In this document: positions 26,557 through 35,812 of the stretch, in pieces | How positions within the stretch are numbered: the first letter of the stretch is position 1 | How the letters are laid out: each line of letters opens with the position of its first letter | From: Pedobacter sp. MR2016-24 | Lineage (GTDB): Bacteria; Bacteroidota; Bacteroidia; Sphingobacteriales; Sphingobacteriaceae | Direction of reading: 5' to 3' | Assembly: GCF_026239655.1 (NCBI RefSeq) | Contig: NZ_JAPIVO010000003.1 | Location: 124,001-188,000, forward strand | DNA length: 64,000 bases | The notes under the pieces: model-generated | What the model was told of the DNA's origin: nothing | The model's database searches: none | Seen by the model: the letters and a program-made list of their open reading frames with translations, nothing else | Position numbers and translations under genes: made by a program

Positions 26557-29118
26557 CTAGAACGTATAGCGGAGCGTTACACCATATGTCCGCTGATCGC
26601 CGAGTACCGCTGCATAGTGACCAGCATTACCACCTGCCGGCAACAATTGCTCGAAATAGTCTTTGTTCAGCAAGTTACGTCCCCATAAATAAGCTGATAA
26701 ACCGCTGATCGTTTTATAACCTATCCTTCCGTTAATTAAAGTATAACCGTCGATGTTAAGATAGGCTGATGGAGATGGACTGGAAGAGAAACCCGACCGG
26801 AAAGAGCCATCTGCGGCTATGAAGAATTTTGATTCCTTAGTAAAAAACTGAGTGGGGATTGCGAATTCGCCACCTAACGATCCGGCCCATTTAGAGATAC
26901 CTGGCAGACGGCCACCGGAAATGTCTTTGAAGGCCACCTGCGCACCATTCACTGTTAGACCTGTTTCTTCAAGCGGGAGTGGGGCATTGGTGAAACTCAC
27001 ATATTTGGCATCGGTATAGGCCGCATTTCCATAGAAGGAGAAATATTGATTGGCTCTGATGTTCGCATCCAGTTCCACACCACGGACACGTACCTTTTCG
27101 GCATTAGCCAGGTAACCGCGGTTCACACCAATTTCGGGCGACTGTACATTGGTCTGGTAGTTTTTGATATCGGAGTTATGGACCGTAACGTTTAAAGTAA
27201 TGTTGTCGGTTGGATTGGTTTTAACCCCCACTTCATAATGTTTGGTGTCTTCCGGTTTGATTACTGCCAGGTCTGTTGCTGCTGCGCCATTAACCGTTGG
27301 CAGACCAGACACGTTTACTCCAATTGGTTTAAAGCTGGTGGAATACGTGGCAAACGCATTTACACGTTTGTTTGGCCGGTATGAAGCAGTAAGGGAATAG
27401 GTGAAGTTATTCTCATCCGCATCCGCTACGTAAGACTGGTTGGTGTAGACCAGGTTTTTTAAGGCGAGCAATGCAGGATCGGTAGTTTGTAAACCTCCGT
27501 AGGTAGTTCTATCATAGGAAACGTCCTTTTTATCATAGTTGAAACGTATCCCTGGTAATAAATGTAAGCCAGGTAAAAGTTCCCAGTCCAGGTTAGCGAA
27601 GGCCGCTGCACTTGAGGATTTGATGGAGAACCTGTTTCTGACACCGAAGCCTTCAAAAAGTCCCGGTGTTTTCCATAATTCACTGGTTGTGCTTTGTGAG
27701 AAACGCCAGGTAGCCGAGCCGGATTCCTCAATTGCGACAGGGTCAGTCTGCACTTCCTGGTTGATATAAAAGAGACCTACTACACCACTTAGTTTGTCAG
27801 AAAGCTCACCAGCATAGCGGACTTCCTGCGACCAGTTCTGGTGTTTGGAGTAATTATTTGATTTGGCTAAAGACTGTAAGCCGGTAAAATCCCTGTCGTT
27901 CGACGGTTCCCATTTCCAGTAACGCCATGCAGTAGTAGACGTTAATGTTCCCGGACCGATTTTTAGGTCGGCATTAAGGGAAATACCTCCTAAATCATTA
28001 CCGGAATTCCAGGGTGTATCGTGATCTACTTTCCTGTCGAAAGCATTCAGACTAGGCAGTACATAACCAAGATCTGCAATAATTGCGTTGAACTGACGAT
28101 AAGCTGGTCGCTGTGTAGTGACCACTCCTGCAACCACCTGGGCATAACCATCTGGTCGCTGGCGCGAATTATCTGCCGCAAGCAAAATAGACAGATTATC
28201 TGTAGGCTGGAATAACAACTGACCGCGGAAACCCAGGTTATTGATATCATTGATATTCTTGAGTGTACGTATGTTTTCAATCAAACCATCACGCTGTGTG
28301 CCGGAGAAGGACAAACGACCGGCAATTTTTTTACTTAAGGGACCTGTGATTGATGCTTTCGCCTGGATATATCCGAAATTACCAAAGCTGCTTTCGAAAC
28401 TTGCATTCGGTGTAAAACTCGGTTTGCGGGTAGTGATACTAATGGCTCCGGAACTGGTGTTTTTACCAAACAGCGTTCCTTGTGGTCCGCGTAATACTTC
28501 TATCCTTTCTACATCAATGAAGTCGAGCGTACCTGCAGCAGGACGCGCGTAATATACGCCGTCTACATAAAAACCTACACCCGGATCAATACCATCATTG
28601 GTAAGACCGAATGTTGAACCTAGTCCGCGGATATTCAGTGTCGTATTTCTTGGGTTGGAAGAATAAAATTGAACCGATGGAACAAGTTCTTTTACCCTGT
28701 TCACATTGAAAGCACCCGATTCATCGATCTGGTTACCACCAATTACTGAGATCGGAATAGGCACATCCTGTAATGCTTCTGAACGTCTTCTGGACGTCAC
28801 AACTATTTCATCCAGCAGGGCGTTTTCAACAAGGATCAATTCCAATGGCGTGTCCTGAATTTTCAGGATTTGAAAGTCCTGTGCTTTATGTCCGACAGCA
28901 CTTACCTGCAGGTAGAATGGGGGATCCTGCTTTGCATCAATACTAAATGCGCCATTTTCATCTGCACTTACGGAGATATTCGTACCTCTTATTTTAATGG
29001 TAGCCTTTGGTACTGCAGCGCCATTACTGTGCTTTACAATACCTTTTATTGTACTCTGGGCAAAAGCAAAACTTGCTGTAAGTAAAAAGGACAGGAGGAG
29101 GAGTAAATTTTTTTTCAT
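26557..29118 (-). CDS. TonB-dependent receptor, iron-complex type
   Basis: An 853-residue outer-membrane receptor: signal peptide (LLLLSFLLTASFAFA), CarboxypepD_reg domain about 20-105, plug (EALQDVPIPISVIGGNQID, VPSVQFYSSNPRNTTLNIRG, VDGVYYARPAAGTLDFIDVE, GPQGTLFGKNTSSGAI) and a barrel ending GVTLRYTF. The plug resembles the iron-complex receptors of Sphingomonas-like Proteobacteria far more than SusC, so horizontal acquisition with a Bacteroidota N-terminal domain is possible. No siderophore genes adjoin it. The natural ligand is not certain; iron complexes, vanillate- or carbohydrate-type ligands are all used by this branch. Monocistronic with a long leader. Confidence 0.9.
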   Translation of the reverse strand: MKKNLLLLLSFLLTASFAFAQSTIKGIVKHSNGAAVPKATIKIRGTNISVSADENGAFSIDAKQDPPFYLQVSAVGHKAQDFQILKIQDTPLELILVENALLDEIVVTSRRRSEALQDVPIPISVIGGNQIDESGAFNVNRVKELVPSVQFYSSNPRNTTLNIRGLGSTFGLTNDGIDPGVGFYVDGVYYARPAAGTLDFIDVERIEVLRGPQGTLFGKNTSSGAISITTRKPSFTPNASFESSFGNFGYIQAKASITGPLSKKIAGRLSFSGTQRDGLIENIRTLKNINDINNLGFRGQLLFQPTDNLSILLAADNSRQRPDGYAQVVAGVVTTQRPAYRQFNAIIADLGYVLPSLNAFDRKVDHDTPWNSGNDLGGISLNADLKIGPGTLTSTTAWRYWKWEPSNDRDFTGLQSLAKSNNYSKHQNWSQEVRYAGELSDKLSGVVGLFYINQEVQTDPVAIEESGSATWRFSQSTTSELWKTPGLFEGFGVRNRFSIKSSSAAAFANLDWELLPGLHLLPGIRFNYDKKDVSYDRTTYGGLQTTDPALLALKNLVYTNQSYVADADENNFTYSLTASYRPNKRVNAFATYSTSFKPIGVNVSGLPTVNGAAATDLAVIKPEDTKHYEVGVKTNPTDNITLNVTVHNSDIKNYQTNVQSPEIGVNRGYLANAEKVRVRGVELDANIRANQYFSFYGNAAYTDAKYVSFTNAPLPLEETGLTVNGAQVAFKDISGGRLPGISKWAGSLGGEFAIPTQFFTKESKFFIAADGSFRSGFSSSPSPSAYLNIDGYTLINGRIGYKTISGLSAYLWGRNLLNKDYFEQLLPAGGNAGHYAAVLGDQRTYGVTLRYTF

Positions 29119-29397
29119 GATCTGGAGAGTATATAATTTGGTTTTTCGGTTATACGCAATTGATGCGCGTTGATTGATTTAAAAAATGTTTTGGCTTAGG
29201 GCAGATTGCAAATCAGGATCTTATAAGAGTTTTATCGCCTTATATTTTTTTGAATTTGCGGGTAGGGTTGGCGTTCATTGTTAAACGGTCAGCAACCTGG
29301 AGAGATAGATCAACAACAACAACCTATCTGGAAGAGCTTTTCTTCGATAGGTGATGCGGTGTGACTTGAAATAAAATGCAGATCAGTTTTCATCTGG

Positions 29398-29469
29398 TTT
29401 GTATTGTATAACAGGTGATTATCAATACAAATATATTAATATTATTGGTATTACATATTAATACTATGG
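29398..29469 (-). promoter_or_regulatory. Promoter and repeat sites for the 26557-29118 receptor
   Basis: On the minus strand TATATTTG (complement of 29428-29435) is a perfect -7 box. Around it, TTTGTATTG (29398-29406) and CAATACAAA (29423-29431) form a 9-bp inverted repeat covering the start site, and ATATTAATAyTAT occurs twice, from 29433 and from 29455, 22 bp (two turns) apart. If used, the leader is about 300 nt. The rest of the 439-bp gap 29119-29557 holds short alternative stems near 29300-29350 and no gene. Confidence 0.4.
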
Positions 29470-29557
29470 AATTAGTAGATTATATTTTAATCTCATGCGC
29501 TGACCCTTCTTTCGACTAGTAAACATTATAATTCACCTTTGCACTTAGCTATTATCC

Positions 29558-31933
29558 TTACTCATCTCTGAGACATTCAACCGGATTTTTCATCCCGGCT
29601 TTTATTGCCTGCATACTAACCGTAGCCCAGGCAATCAGCAGAGCAATAAGGCCAGCTCCTGCAAAGTACCACAGCTGCAGGTCTATTCTGTAAGCGAAGG
29701 TATTCAGCCACTGCCTGGTGAGCACATAGCTTAACGGGAGTCCGATAAGAATGGCAATCAGCACAGGTTTAACGAAGTCTTTCGACAAGTTAAATATTAT
29801 TCCCCACTCACTTGCTCCCAATACCTTTCTTATACCTATTTCTTTAAGTTTACGTTCAGCAGTGAAGGAAGCCAGTCCAAACAGCCCAAGGCAGGATATG
29901 GTTACAGCGAGTGCCGCAAAGTATCTTGACAATAAGGATATTCTCTTCTCTGATACATATTGCTCCTGGAAGTCCTGATCTAAAAACCTGTAATCAAAAT
30001 CAGCTACAGTATTAAAATCTTTATATACCCGCTGGAGTGCAGTTATTGTTTCTTGTTCGCTGCCTGCTTTGATCTTTACCATGATGCGGTTAGTATGCAC
30101 AGCATCATAAAGAAAAAACATGGGTTTCACTACTTCATGCATAGATTCAAAATGAACATTCTTAACTACTCCTATGATCTGCAGGTTTTTTCCCCATAGG
30201 TTGAAGATCTTACCTACAGGATCTTTCAGACCCATTATTTTTATGCCAGCTTCGTTGAAGATCACTTTAGTACTATCAGATCCATACTCATCAGAGAAAG
30301 CACGTCCGTTTGCCATTTTCATTCCCATTGTTTCGATCAGACCGCTATTGATACCCGCATGCTGGAAGGCAATCACCTGTTTTGGATCTCTGCCTTCCCA
30401 GTTGAAATCTCCCTGTGTAGATTTCAGGTCTCCAATAAATCTCTTATTCATGCTGGAGGCATTAACTACACCAGGGATCTTCTTTATTGCGCTAATAAAT
30501 GTTCCCGCATTGTTTTTCAGTTTACCCTGAGGCTCAATGTATAATACGTTATCCTTTTTATAACCGATGTGCCCATGTTGGACAAAATCAATTTGTTGAT
30601 AAACAACCAGTACAGCCACGATCAGGATTACTGAAAGCGTGAACTGAAACACAACGAGTCCCTTACGTGTCCATAATTCTCTTCCTGTATAGGTAAGCTT
30701 CCCTTTTAAAGCTGCAGCAGGATTAAACCCAGATAAGTATAGTGCGGGATAACTCCCTGACAATAATCCGGTTAACGATGTTATTCCCGTCAGGATCAGC
30801 ACCAGCTGCCAGTCAAAATTGAGAGATAGCTGTTTGCCTGTAATTTCATTAAACCGTGGCAGCAGAAGTTCAGTACAGAGCAGGGAGATAAAGAGCGATG
30901 AAAAAGTCAACAATAAAGCTTCTCCCATATATTGCATGATCAATGAACGGCGGCTTGCGCCCATCACTTTTTTGATCCCAACTTCTTTCATTCTTAATGA
31001 TGCCCTTGCAGTAGCTAAATTCATAAAATTTACACAGGCAATGATCAGGATAAAAACAGCAATGATAGAGAACAGCTTCACATATTCTATCCTTCCTCCG
31101 GCCTGTTTACCATTTTCATATTTATTGTACAGATAGCCATCTGCATATGGTCTGATAAAAAGTTCACGGTTGTTCTGTCCTTTTAACTTTAGGAATCCTC
31201 TGATCTTTGCATTAAAGGTTTGGAGGTTTGTATTCTTTTTCAGGACAATAAACGTATTTGGCCCATGGTTACTCCATTCAAGAAAAGGAGAAGATGGCTC
31301 CATGATCAGATCTATGGATACTACAAAGTCAATCTGTATGGAAGAATTTGGAGGAGTGTTATTGAATACTCCTGAAATAAGCGCATGGTTTTGTCCATTC
31401 ATATCTGCATTTTCCCAAATCATTTCTTTGCCCAGCACATCAGTGGTATGAAATAATTTCATTGCCATTTGTTTTGAAATGACTATTGAGTTTTTTCCAT
31501 TGAGTACCTCATTGATATTACCAGATATTAATGGATATGAAAATATTTTAAAAAAGTTTTTTCCGGCAAAAACTCCGGCTCCATTGATCCCAATATTATT
31601 TTTTACCAGGAGCTTACTCTGTGCAATCCAGTATGCAGGAGAAACCGTAACTGCGTCTTCCACCTCCGGTATTTCATTCAGGAAAGTTTTGCCCAGGATG
31701 CCTACTGTAAGGTCTGTCGTATTGATCCCGGCTTCCGTTTTTTCATTTTCCATCACCTGGTAAAGCTGACTGCCCTTGGCATGAAAGCGGTCCATCTGTA
31801 TTTCATTGTTTACCCACAGGTAAATCAGCAAAGTGCAGGTCAGACCAGCGGTAAGGCCAACCAGATTAATAAAGAACGAGCTTTTATATCTTTTGAAATT
31901 CCTGTAGATCAGTAACAGATGGTGTCGAAGCAT
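29558..31933 (-). CDS. MacB/FtsX-like ABC transporter permease
   Basis: A 791-residue permease of the large Bacteroidota FtsX type: an N-terminal helix (FFINLVGLTAGLTCTLLIYL), a MacB periplasmic core domain, three helices (IAVFILIIACVNFMNLATARAS with the motif MKEVGIKKVMGASR), a second periplasmic core and three C-terminal helices (RKLKEIGIRKVLGASEW). Two FtsX units are thus fused. No ATPase gene is adjacent. Start is set at 31933 (MLRHHLLLIYRNFKRYK), the usual family N-terminus; the frame runs to 32044 but that part covers a sigma-54-like promoter. Probably mechanotransmission or export, substrate unknown. Confidence 0.88.
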   Translation of the reverse strand: MLRHHLLLIYRNFKRYKSSFFINLVGLTAGLTCTLLIYLWVNNEIQMDRFHAKGSQLYQVMENEKTEAGINTTDLTVGILGKTFLNEIPEVEDAVTVSPAYWIAQSKLLVKNNIGINGAGVFAGKNFFKIFSYPLISGNINEVLNGKNSIVISKQMAMKLFHTTDVLGKEMIWENADMNGQNHALISGVFNNTPPNSSIQIDFVVSIDLIMEPSSPFLEWSNHGPNTFIVLKKNTNLQTFNAKIRGFLKLKGQNNRELFIRPYADGYLYNKYENGKQAGGRIEYVKLFSIIAVFILIIACVNFMNLATARASLRMKEVGIKKVMGASRRSLIMQYMGEALLLTFSSLFISLLCTELLLPRFNEITGKQLSLNFDWQLVLILTGITSLTGLLSGSYPALYLSGFNPAAALKGKLTYTGRELWTRKGLVVFQFTLSVILIVAVLVVYQQIDFVQHGHIGYKKDNVLYIEPQGKLKNNAGTFISAIKKIPGVVNASSMNKRFIGDLKSTQGDFNWEGRDPKQVIAFQHAGINSGLIETMGMKMANGRAFSDEYGSDSTKVIFNEAGIKIMGLKDPVGKIFNLWGKNLQIIGVVKNVHFESMHEVVKPMFFLYDAVHTNRIMVKIKAGSEQETITALQRVYKDFNTVADFDYRFLDQDFQEQYVSEKRISLLSRYFAALAVTISCLGLFGLASFTAERKLKEIGIRKVLGASEWGIIFNLSKDFVKPVLIAILIGLPLSYVLTRQWLNTFAYRIDLQLWYFAGAGLIALLIAWATVSMQAIKAGMKNPVECLRDE

Positions 31934-31961
31934 AATTGTAAGAGATTCTTTTAGCACTACA

Positions 31962-31976
31962 GCCATACTGATGCCA
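31962..31976 (-). promoter_or_regulatory. Candidate sigma-54 (-24/-12) promoter of the FtsX permease
   Basis: On the minus strand TGGCATCAGTATGGC reads as TGGCAyr-N4-TTGC with one mismatch (TGGC for TTGC), GG-to-GC spacing correct, about 30 bp before the chosen ATG. Further upstream CGAACA, TGTTCG and CGAACA (32038-32064) form alternating inverted repeats that could bind an activator. Confidence 0.35.
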
Positions 31977-32321
31977 TAAACATGATAGGTCAGGGATACA
32001 AGATAGAGGGCTGTATTCAGAGAGCCGTGTCCGAAAACGAACAATTACTGTTCGTCAGCGAACAAGCAATTTACATTAAATAAGGTAATATAATGAGCGT
32101 ATAGTACACTTGTTATTTGGGAATGCCAACAGTCTCGCAGGAAAGGTAGGATACTAATTTCAAGATTTGGCATCACTTCTTATCATATTGTTTGCTGAAA
32201 GTAAATTCGTGTGATTATCCCGGCTCCAGGCAAACATGTTTTTTTCTGCTACGTTATGTACTCTATAGGTATTGATATATGCACAACCATTATTAAATCA
32301 TCATCATAAATAAAAAATTAT

Positions 32322-33008
32322 ATGAAAGTAGGAATCATTGGTTCAGGAAACATAGGAAGCGCACTTGCAAAACATTTAACGGATCTCGGACATGACGTGA
32401 GTGTTGCAAACTCAAGGGGCCCGGAGACGTTAACAGAACTTGCAGAACAAACCGGAGCAAAAGCAGCAACGGTAGAGGAAGCGGCAGCAGCTGAGGACTT
32501 AATTATTATCACGATCCCTGAAAAGGCGATTCCAGAATTACCAGCAGGTCTTTTTACAAATTCTAAGGCTACCATTGTTGATACAGGAAACTATTATCCC
32601 GTACGTGACGGAGAAATCGGGGAAATTAATAATGGAGTAATGGATAGCCAGTGGGTAGCTCAACACATCGGTCATACCGTGATCAAAGCCTTTAACAATA
32701 TCTATTCTGCCAGCCTTGAGTCAAAAGCGGTTCCCGCTGGTGAAGATGGCCGTATTGCTTTGTCTGTTGCAGGTGACGACGCTGATGGAAAGCAGGTAGT
32801 ATTGGATTTGATTGAAGCGATTGGCTTCGATGCTATAGATACAGGGTCGCTTGCAGACTCCTGGAAACAGGAGCCAGGTTCACCGGCATATTGCAATGAT
32901 TTAGATAAAGCAGGGCTTTCGGCTGCAATGGAAGCAGCAGAGTTATCGAAAAGGGCTGAATACCGTGAAGCAGCAGATTCCCAACTTAGACAAATGTTAG
33001 GATTATAG
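32322..33008 (+). CDS. NADP-dependent oxidoreductase, F420-oxidoreductase-like fold
   Basis: A 228-residue Rossmann protein: GSGNIGSALAKHL is the dinucleotide-binding loop and VANSRGPETL the ribose/phosphate-binding region (Ser-Arg suggests NADP). The family name refers to NADPH:F420 oxidoreductase, but Bacteroidota do not make F420, so an NADP-linked reductase of unknown substrate is more likely. VKAFNNIYSASLES and the C-terminal DSWKQEPGSPAYCNDLD segment are conserved in this branch. Stands alone; 277 bp upstream (32045-32321) show no clear promoter. Confidence 0.85.
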   Translation: MKVGIIGSGNIGSALAKHLTDLGHDVSVANSRGPETLTELAEQTGAKAATVEEAAAAEDLIIITIPEKAIPELPAGLFTNSKATIVDTGNYYPVRDGEIGEINNGVMDSQWVAQHIGHTVIKAFNNIYSASLESKAVPAGEDGRIALSVAGDDADGKQVVLDLIEAIGFDAIDTGSLADSWKQEPGSPAYCNDLDKAGLSAAMEAAELSKRAEYREAADSQLRQMLGL

Positions 33009-33161
33009 CATCTAAGTATATATTTTAAGTAGAAAATAGCGGGCGCAATAGTGGCCGCTATTTTCTTTTGATATCGTCGCATAGTAAAGGCGGAATCTAA
33101 AGCTTCGTAAGAAGGTCACCGAGATCACTCTTGCTATGGTTGGCAATATATGCGTATTAAC

Positions 33162-33197
33162 AAAAAAGCCTTAACTTTTTCAAGTTAAGGCTTTTTG
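33162..33197 (-). terminator. Terminator of tRNA-Asp (copy 1)
   Basis: On the minus strand, AAAAAGCCTTAACTTG pairs with its complement and is followed by a T run. A near-identical copy, one base different in the stem, lies at 51306-51340, which identifies that copy as a displaced tRNA-Asp terminator. Confidence 0.8.
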
Positions 33198-33271
33198 CGG
33201 ACCGGACGGGACTCGAACCCGCGACCTCCGCCGTGACAGGGCGGCATTCTAACCAGCTGAACTACCGGTCC
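33198..33271 (-). tRNA. tRNA-Asp (GTC), copy 1
   Basis: A 74-nt cloverleaf read on the minus strand: acceptor GGACCGG/CCGGTCC with G discriminator, D arm GTTCAGCTGGTTAGAAT, anticodon stem CCGCC-CTGTCAC-GGCGG with anticodon GTC, and T arm GGGTTCGAGTCCC. CCA is not encoded. Identical in sequence to the tRNA at 37946-38019, in opposite orientation. Confidence 0.97.
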
Positions 33272-33291
33272 GTTTCTCCCTTGCGGGGTTG

Positions 33292-33299
33292 CAAATATA
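33292..33299 (-). promoter_or_regulatory. -7 box of tRNA-Asp copy 1
   Basis: TATATTTG on the minus strand, 20 bp before the mature 5' end. The leader CCCCGCAAGGGAGAAAC between the two is shared exactly with copy 2. Confidence 0.6.
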
Positions 33300-33403
33300 G
33301 AAAAAATTATATCCGAGCCGCATTTTATTCATTAAATACCAGAATATTTTTTGCGTTTCATACTATATACATTGATAATCAACGGCATAAAATGCAATAT
33401 TTA

Positions 33404-35035
33404 TCAAATATTTTCAGGTTTCAGTTTTTGTCTCTCTTTAATTTTATAAAAACTGATAAAACCAACAGCAGCAATTGCCAAACTGAGTATATCTATGACC
33501 ATGATATCGGTGGCGCCAGTCGAAAAAGTTTTCCATATCCAGTTACCAGTACAGATTCCATTAACAAAGGGAATAGCCAGACTGAAAAGACTTCCCAGTA
33601 ATAAAGTTTCCTGATTGGTACGGTTAAGATTTTTACGTATGATATAATAGACTGACAACACCAGCCAGCTATAAAAGAAGGTGCTGTAGATGAAACTCAT
33701 GTCTACTGCTGCACTGTAGACTTTCACTGCTATAAATGTTAAAGCCGTTACCGGAAACATCGTCAGGCAGATGGCCAGAAAGATATTAGCCAGCCAAAGA
33801 TTGAATTTTCTCTTGTGGTCTGGAACATTCTTTTTATCACGTGCTACCAGCCAGATCAGAATACCGGAAATGATCACAACACATCCCATTAGTCCGAGGA
33901 TAAAATAGACCACTTTCAATGCATATCCACCATAATCACCGAAATGCAAACGATAGATCAGACTTTTCACTTTACCTACATAACTGCTTTCAGCCAGGGG
34001 CGATTTCTGATATATGACCTTATTATTTTTAACCTCGTATATGATCTTGCCGTTTCCGGAGAAATTGCGTTCTGCTGGTGCAGATCCCTCAATGATCACC
34101 TGCATAGCAGCATCACCGTAATTTTTGATATTTACACTTTTGATATATGAATCCTGCCATAGATTTTGTGTACGGTCAATATAAGATTGTACGTCTGCCT
34201 TTTGCACTAAGGACTGGTAGGTATAAGGAATTTCCTTGGAATCGAAATATTCCAGATCGCGATATAGTTCATCGGCCTTACCGTTATAAAACAGGTAAGT
34301 AAAAGGTGCCAATAATGTGGTATTAAGAATAAGCACTATACCTGTAATCGCATATACCAGTTGAAAGGGGAAACCAATCATCCCCAGAGCCGTATGCGCA
34401 TCTGTCCAGACAGTTTTTACCTTAGACCAGGGCCTGAAAACAAAAAAGTTAGACACTATTTTATCCCAGTGCAGCAGTAAGCCGGTAATCAATGCAAACA
34501 GGAAGAAAAATGAGACGAGACCTGCGAGCAAATAGCCAAAAGGTACGCCGATCCTGATAGGTACCTGATTTAGCTGTGCCAGGAAGTGAAGACGATATAA
34601 AAATTCTCCCAGGTCATATGATTTCTCATACGTACTGCTTTCACCTTTTGAAAAATCATATTTAAAACTTTCACTTTCAGCGCGTCTGCCTCTTTTACCT
34701 GCCTTTTTTTCTGCCCCGGGTTTCTTTTTCGGAACAAGTGTACTGTCTTTGCTGAGTGTCAAGCTGACGTAAGCAGCTAGTGTATGTTCCTGGTAAAATA
34801 TCGATATATCTCGGCCTTTCAGGTTATGCTTGCGATCAAGGGAGTCCAGAAACTGATTATAGTTCAGTTTTTTACTCTTTTGGGCTTTGTATGAAATATT
34901 GCTTTGCCAGGCGGTAATATCTTTTTTGAACAGCGAGTAGGAACCCGCGAAAAAGATGACGAATAGGATCGCTGAGATAATGATCCCACTGATAGTATGT
35001 GTATTAAAATATATATTATATTTTCTGTTATCCAT
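33404..35035 (-). CDS. PepSY-associated TM protein (PiuB-like)
   Basis: A 543-residue inner-membrane protein of the PepSY_TM class, the family linked to siderophore-iron reduction or release. Start chosen at 35035 (MDNRKYNIYFNTH), because the preceding in-frame 26 codons overlap the upstream gene. Seen: first helix GIIISAILFVIFFAGSYSLF, a periplasmic PepSY-like region with a basic KKKPGAEKKAGKRGRR stretch, LYRLHFLAQLN, helix pair around FFLFALITGLLLHW, TDAHTALGMIGFPFQLVYAI, and YRLHFGDYGG before the C-terminal helices. The repeated LHF motifs contain candidate haem or iron ligands. Last gene of a three-gene operon. Confidence 0.87.
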   Translation of the reverse strand: MDNRKYNIYFNTHTISGIIISAILFVIFFAGSYSLFKKDITAWQSNISYKAQKSKKLNYNQFLDSLDRKHNLKGRDISIFYQEHTLAAYVSLTLSKDSTLVPKKKPGAEKKAGKRGRRAESESFKYDFSKGESSTYEKSYDLGEFLYRLHFLAQLNQVPIRIGVPFGYLLAGLVSFFFLFALITGLLLHWDKIVSNFFVFRPWSKVKTVWTDAHTALGMIGFPFQLVYAITGIVLILNTTLLAPFTYLFYNGKADELYRDLEYFDSKEIPYTYQSLVQKADVQSYIDRTQNLWQDSYIKSVNIKNYGDAAMQVIIEGSAPAERNFSGNGKIIYEVKNNKVIYQKSPLAESSYVGKVKSLIYRLHFGDYGGYALKVVYFILGLMGCVVIISGILIWLVARDKKNVPDHKRKFNLWLANIFLAICLTMFPVTALTFIAVKVYSAAVDMSFIYSTFFYSWLVLSVYYIIRKNLNRTNQETLLLGSLFSLAIPFVNGICTGNWIWKTFSTGATDIMVIDILSLAIAAVGFISFYKIKERQKLKPENI

Positions 35036-35043
35036 GATGAAGG

Positions 35044-35325
35044 TTACAATTTTAAAAGGAAAGGAGTGGCAAAAATGGCTGTAAGCAACAGGTAATAAAG
35101 CCATATTTTCCATCCGCTTCTAGCGAGAAAGGCCATTAACAATAATACAGCCCATAAGATGTAACCTGTAAATGCCGCTGTGATAATCACATTTTTCGGT
35201 TCAAAAATATAACCGAGTAAATGATGAAAAGTAATCATTACACAGTACCCGCCTATAAAACCGGCTGATAGTTTCAGGATTTTCTGAAGAGGGGACTTGG
35301 TAAGGTATTTTTTATTGGCTGGCAT
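35044..35325 (-). CDS. Small membrane protein (DUF3649-like)
   Basis: A 93-residue protein with three hydrophobic segments (ILKLSAGFIGGYCVMITF, IITAAFTGYILWAVLLLMAF, WLYYLLLTAIFATPF). Size, topology and placement between a DUF3325-like and a PepSY gene match the DUF3649 iron-uptake partner, but sequence similarity is judged by pattern only. Stops 8 bp before the PepSY start and begins 2 bp after the upstream gene. Confidence 0.6.
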   Translation of the reverse strand: MPANKKYLTKSPLQKILKLSAGFIGGYCVMITFHHLLGYIFEPKNVIITAAFTGYILWAVLLLMAFLARSGWKIWLYYLLLTAIFATPFLLKL

Positions 35326-35327
35326 AT

Positions 35328-35660
35328 TTAGAAAATGAACTGTTCAAAAACAACAAAGAGACAAAACAGAAGGATAACATGTACGACTGACAGGTAGCGA
35401 AAGGGAAATAATAAAACGATGAGACAGCCCATTGCCATTAGTACTACAATGAAACTAAAAATGCCCGCAACGGTACCATTCAAACAAACCAATATGATGC
35501 AGGCTACTAATAGCAGTATTGCACTGATGAATAATGAAAGACTTTTACGTGTTTCAAAATACTTTGCCCATGCAGGTTTATCCGGCCATTTGTTCTTCTT
35601 CGAAGTATTGTAGAAAAACAGAAAAGCAATAAAGATGAATAAAGTAATCGTAGTATACAT
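35328..35660 (-). CDS. Small membrane protein (DUF3325-like)
   Basis: A 110-residue protein with hydrophobic segments at its N-terminus, twice in the middle (LSLFISAILLLVACIILVCL, IFSFIVVLMAMGCLIVLLF) and at the end. The central RKSLSLFISAILLLV / GIFSFIVVLMAMGCL / PFRYL arrangement recalls DUF3325. First gene of the operon with the DUF3649-like and PepSY genes. Such trios usually accompany a siderophore receptor; none is adjacent here. Confidence 0.55.
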   Translation of the reverse strand: MYTTITLFIFIAFLFFYNTSKKNKWPDKPAWAKYFETRKSLSLFISAILLLVACIILVCLNGTVAGIFSFIVVLMAMGCLIVLLFPFRYLSVVHVILLFCLFVVFEQFIF

Positions 35661-35764
35661 GAAGAATAAATTATAATAAGCTGGCTATTTCCAATCCAAT
35701 GAATCCCAAAATATGATGAGTAACAGATGGCTTAACTATTTATTTAGATTGATTAAAGGTAATG

Positions 35765-35794
35765 CAAATATAGAAGAGTAGAATTATTTATCAA
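35765..35794 (-). promoter_or_regulatory. Promoter of the PepSY operon
   Basis: Minus strand: TTG (complement of 35792-35794), exactly 19 bp, then TATATTTG (complement of 35765-35772). One of the best matches to the Bacteroidota consensus in the window. Leader about 100 nt. Confidence 0.65.
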
Positions 35795-35812
35795 ATGTTT
35801 TGTGAAAATAGT

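Noticed and set aside
29281..29375. Possible S-box (SAM) riboswitch, because GGTCAGCAACC and GGTGATGC occur on the plus strand
   Set aside because: The motif is on the strand opposite to the adjacent gene and the conserved core helices of the S-box could not be assembled; only a general structured leader is claimed.
32322..33008. Naming the oxidoreductase as an F420 reductase
   Set aside because: Bacteroidota lack coenzyme F420; only the fold supports the family name.
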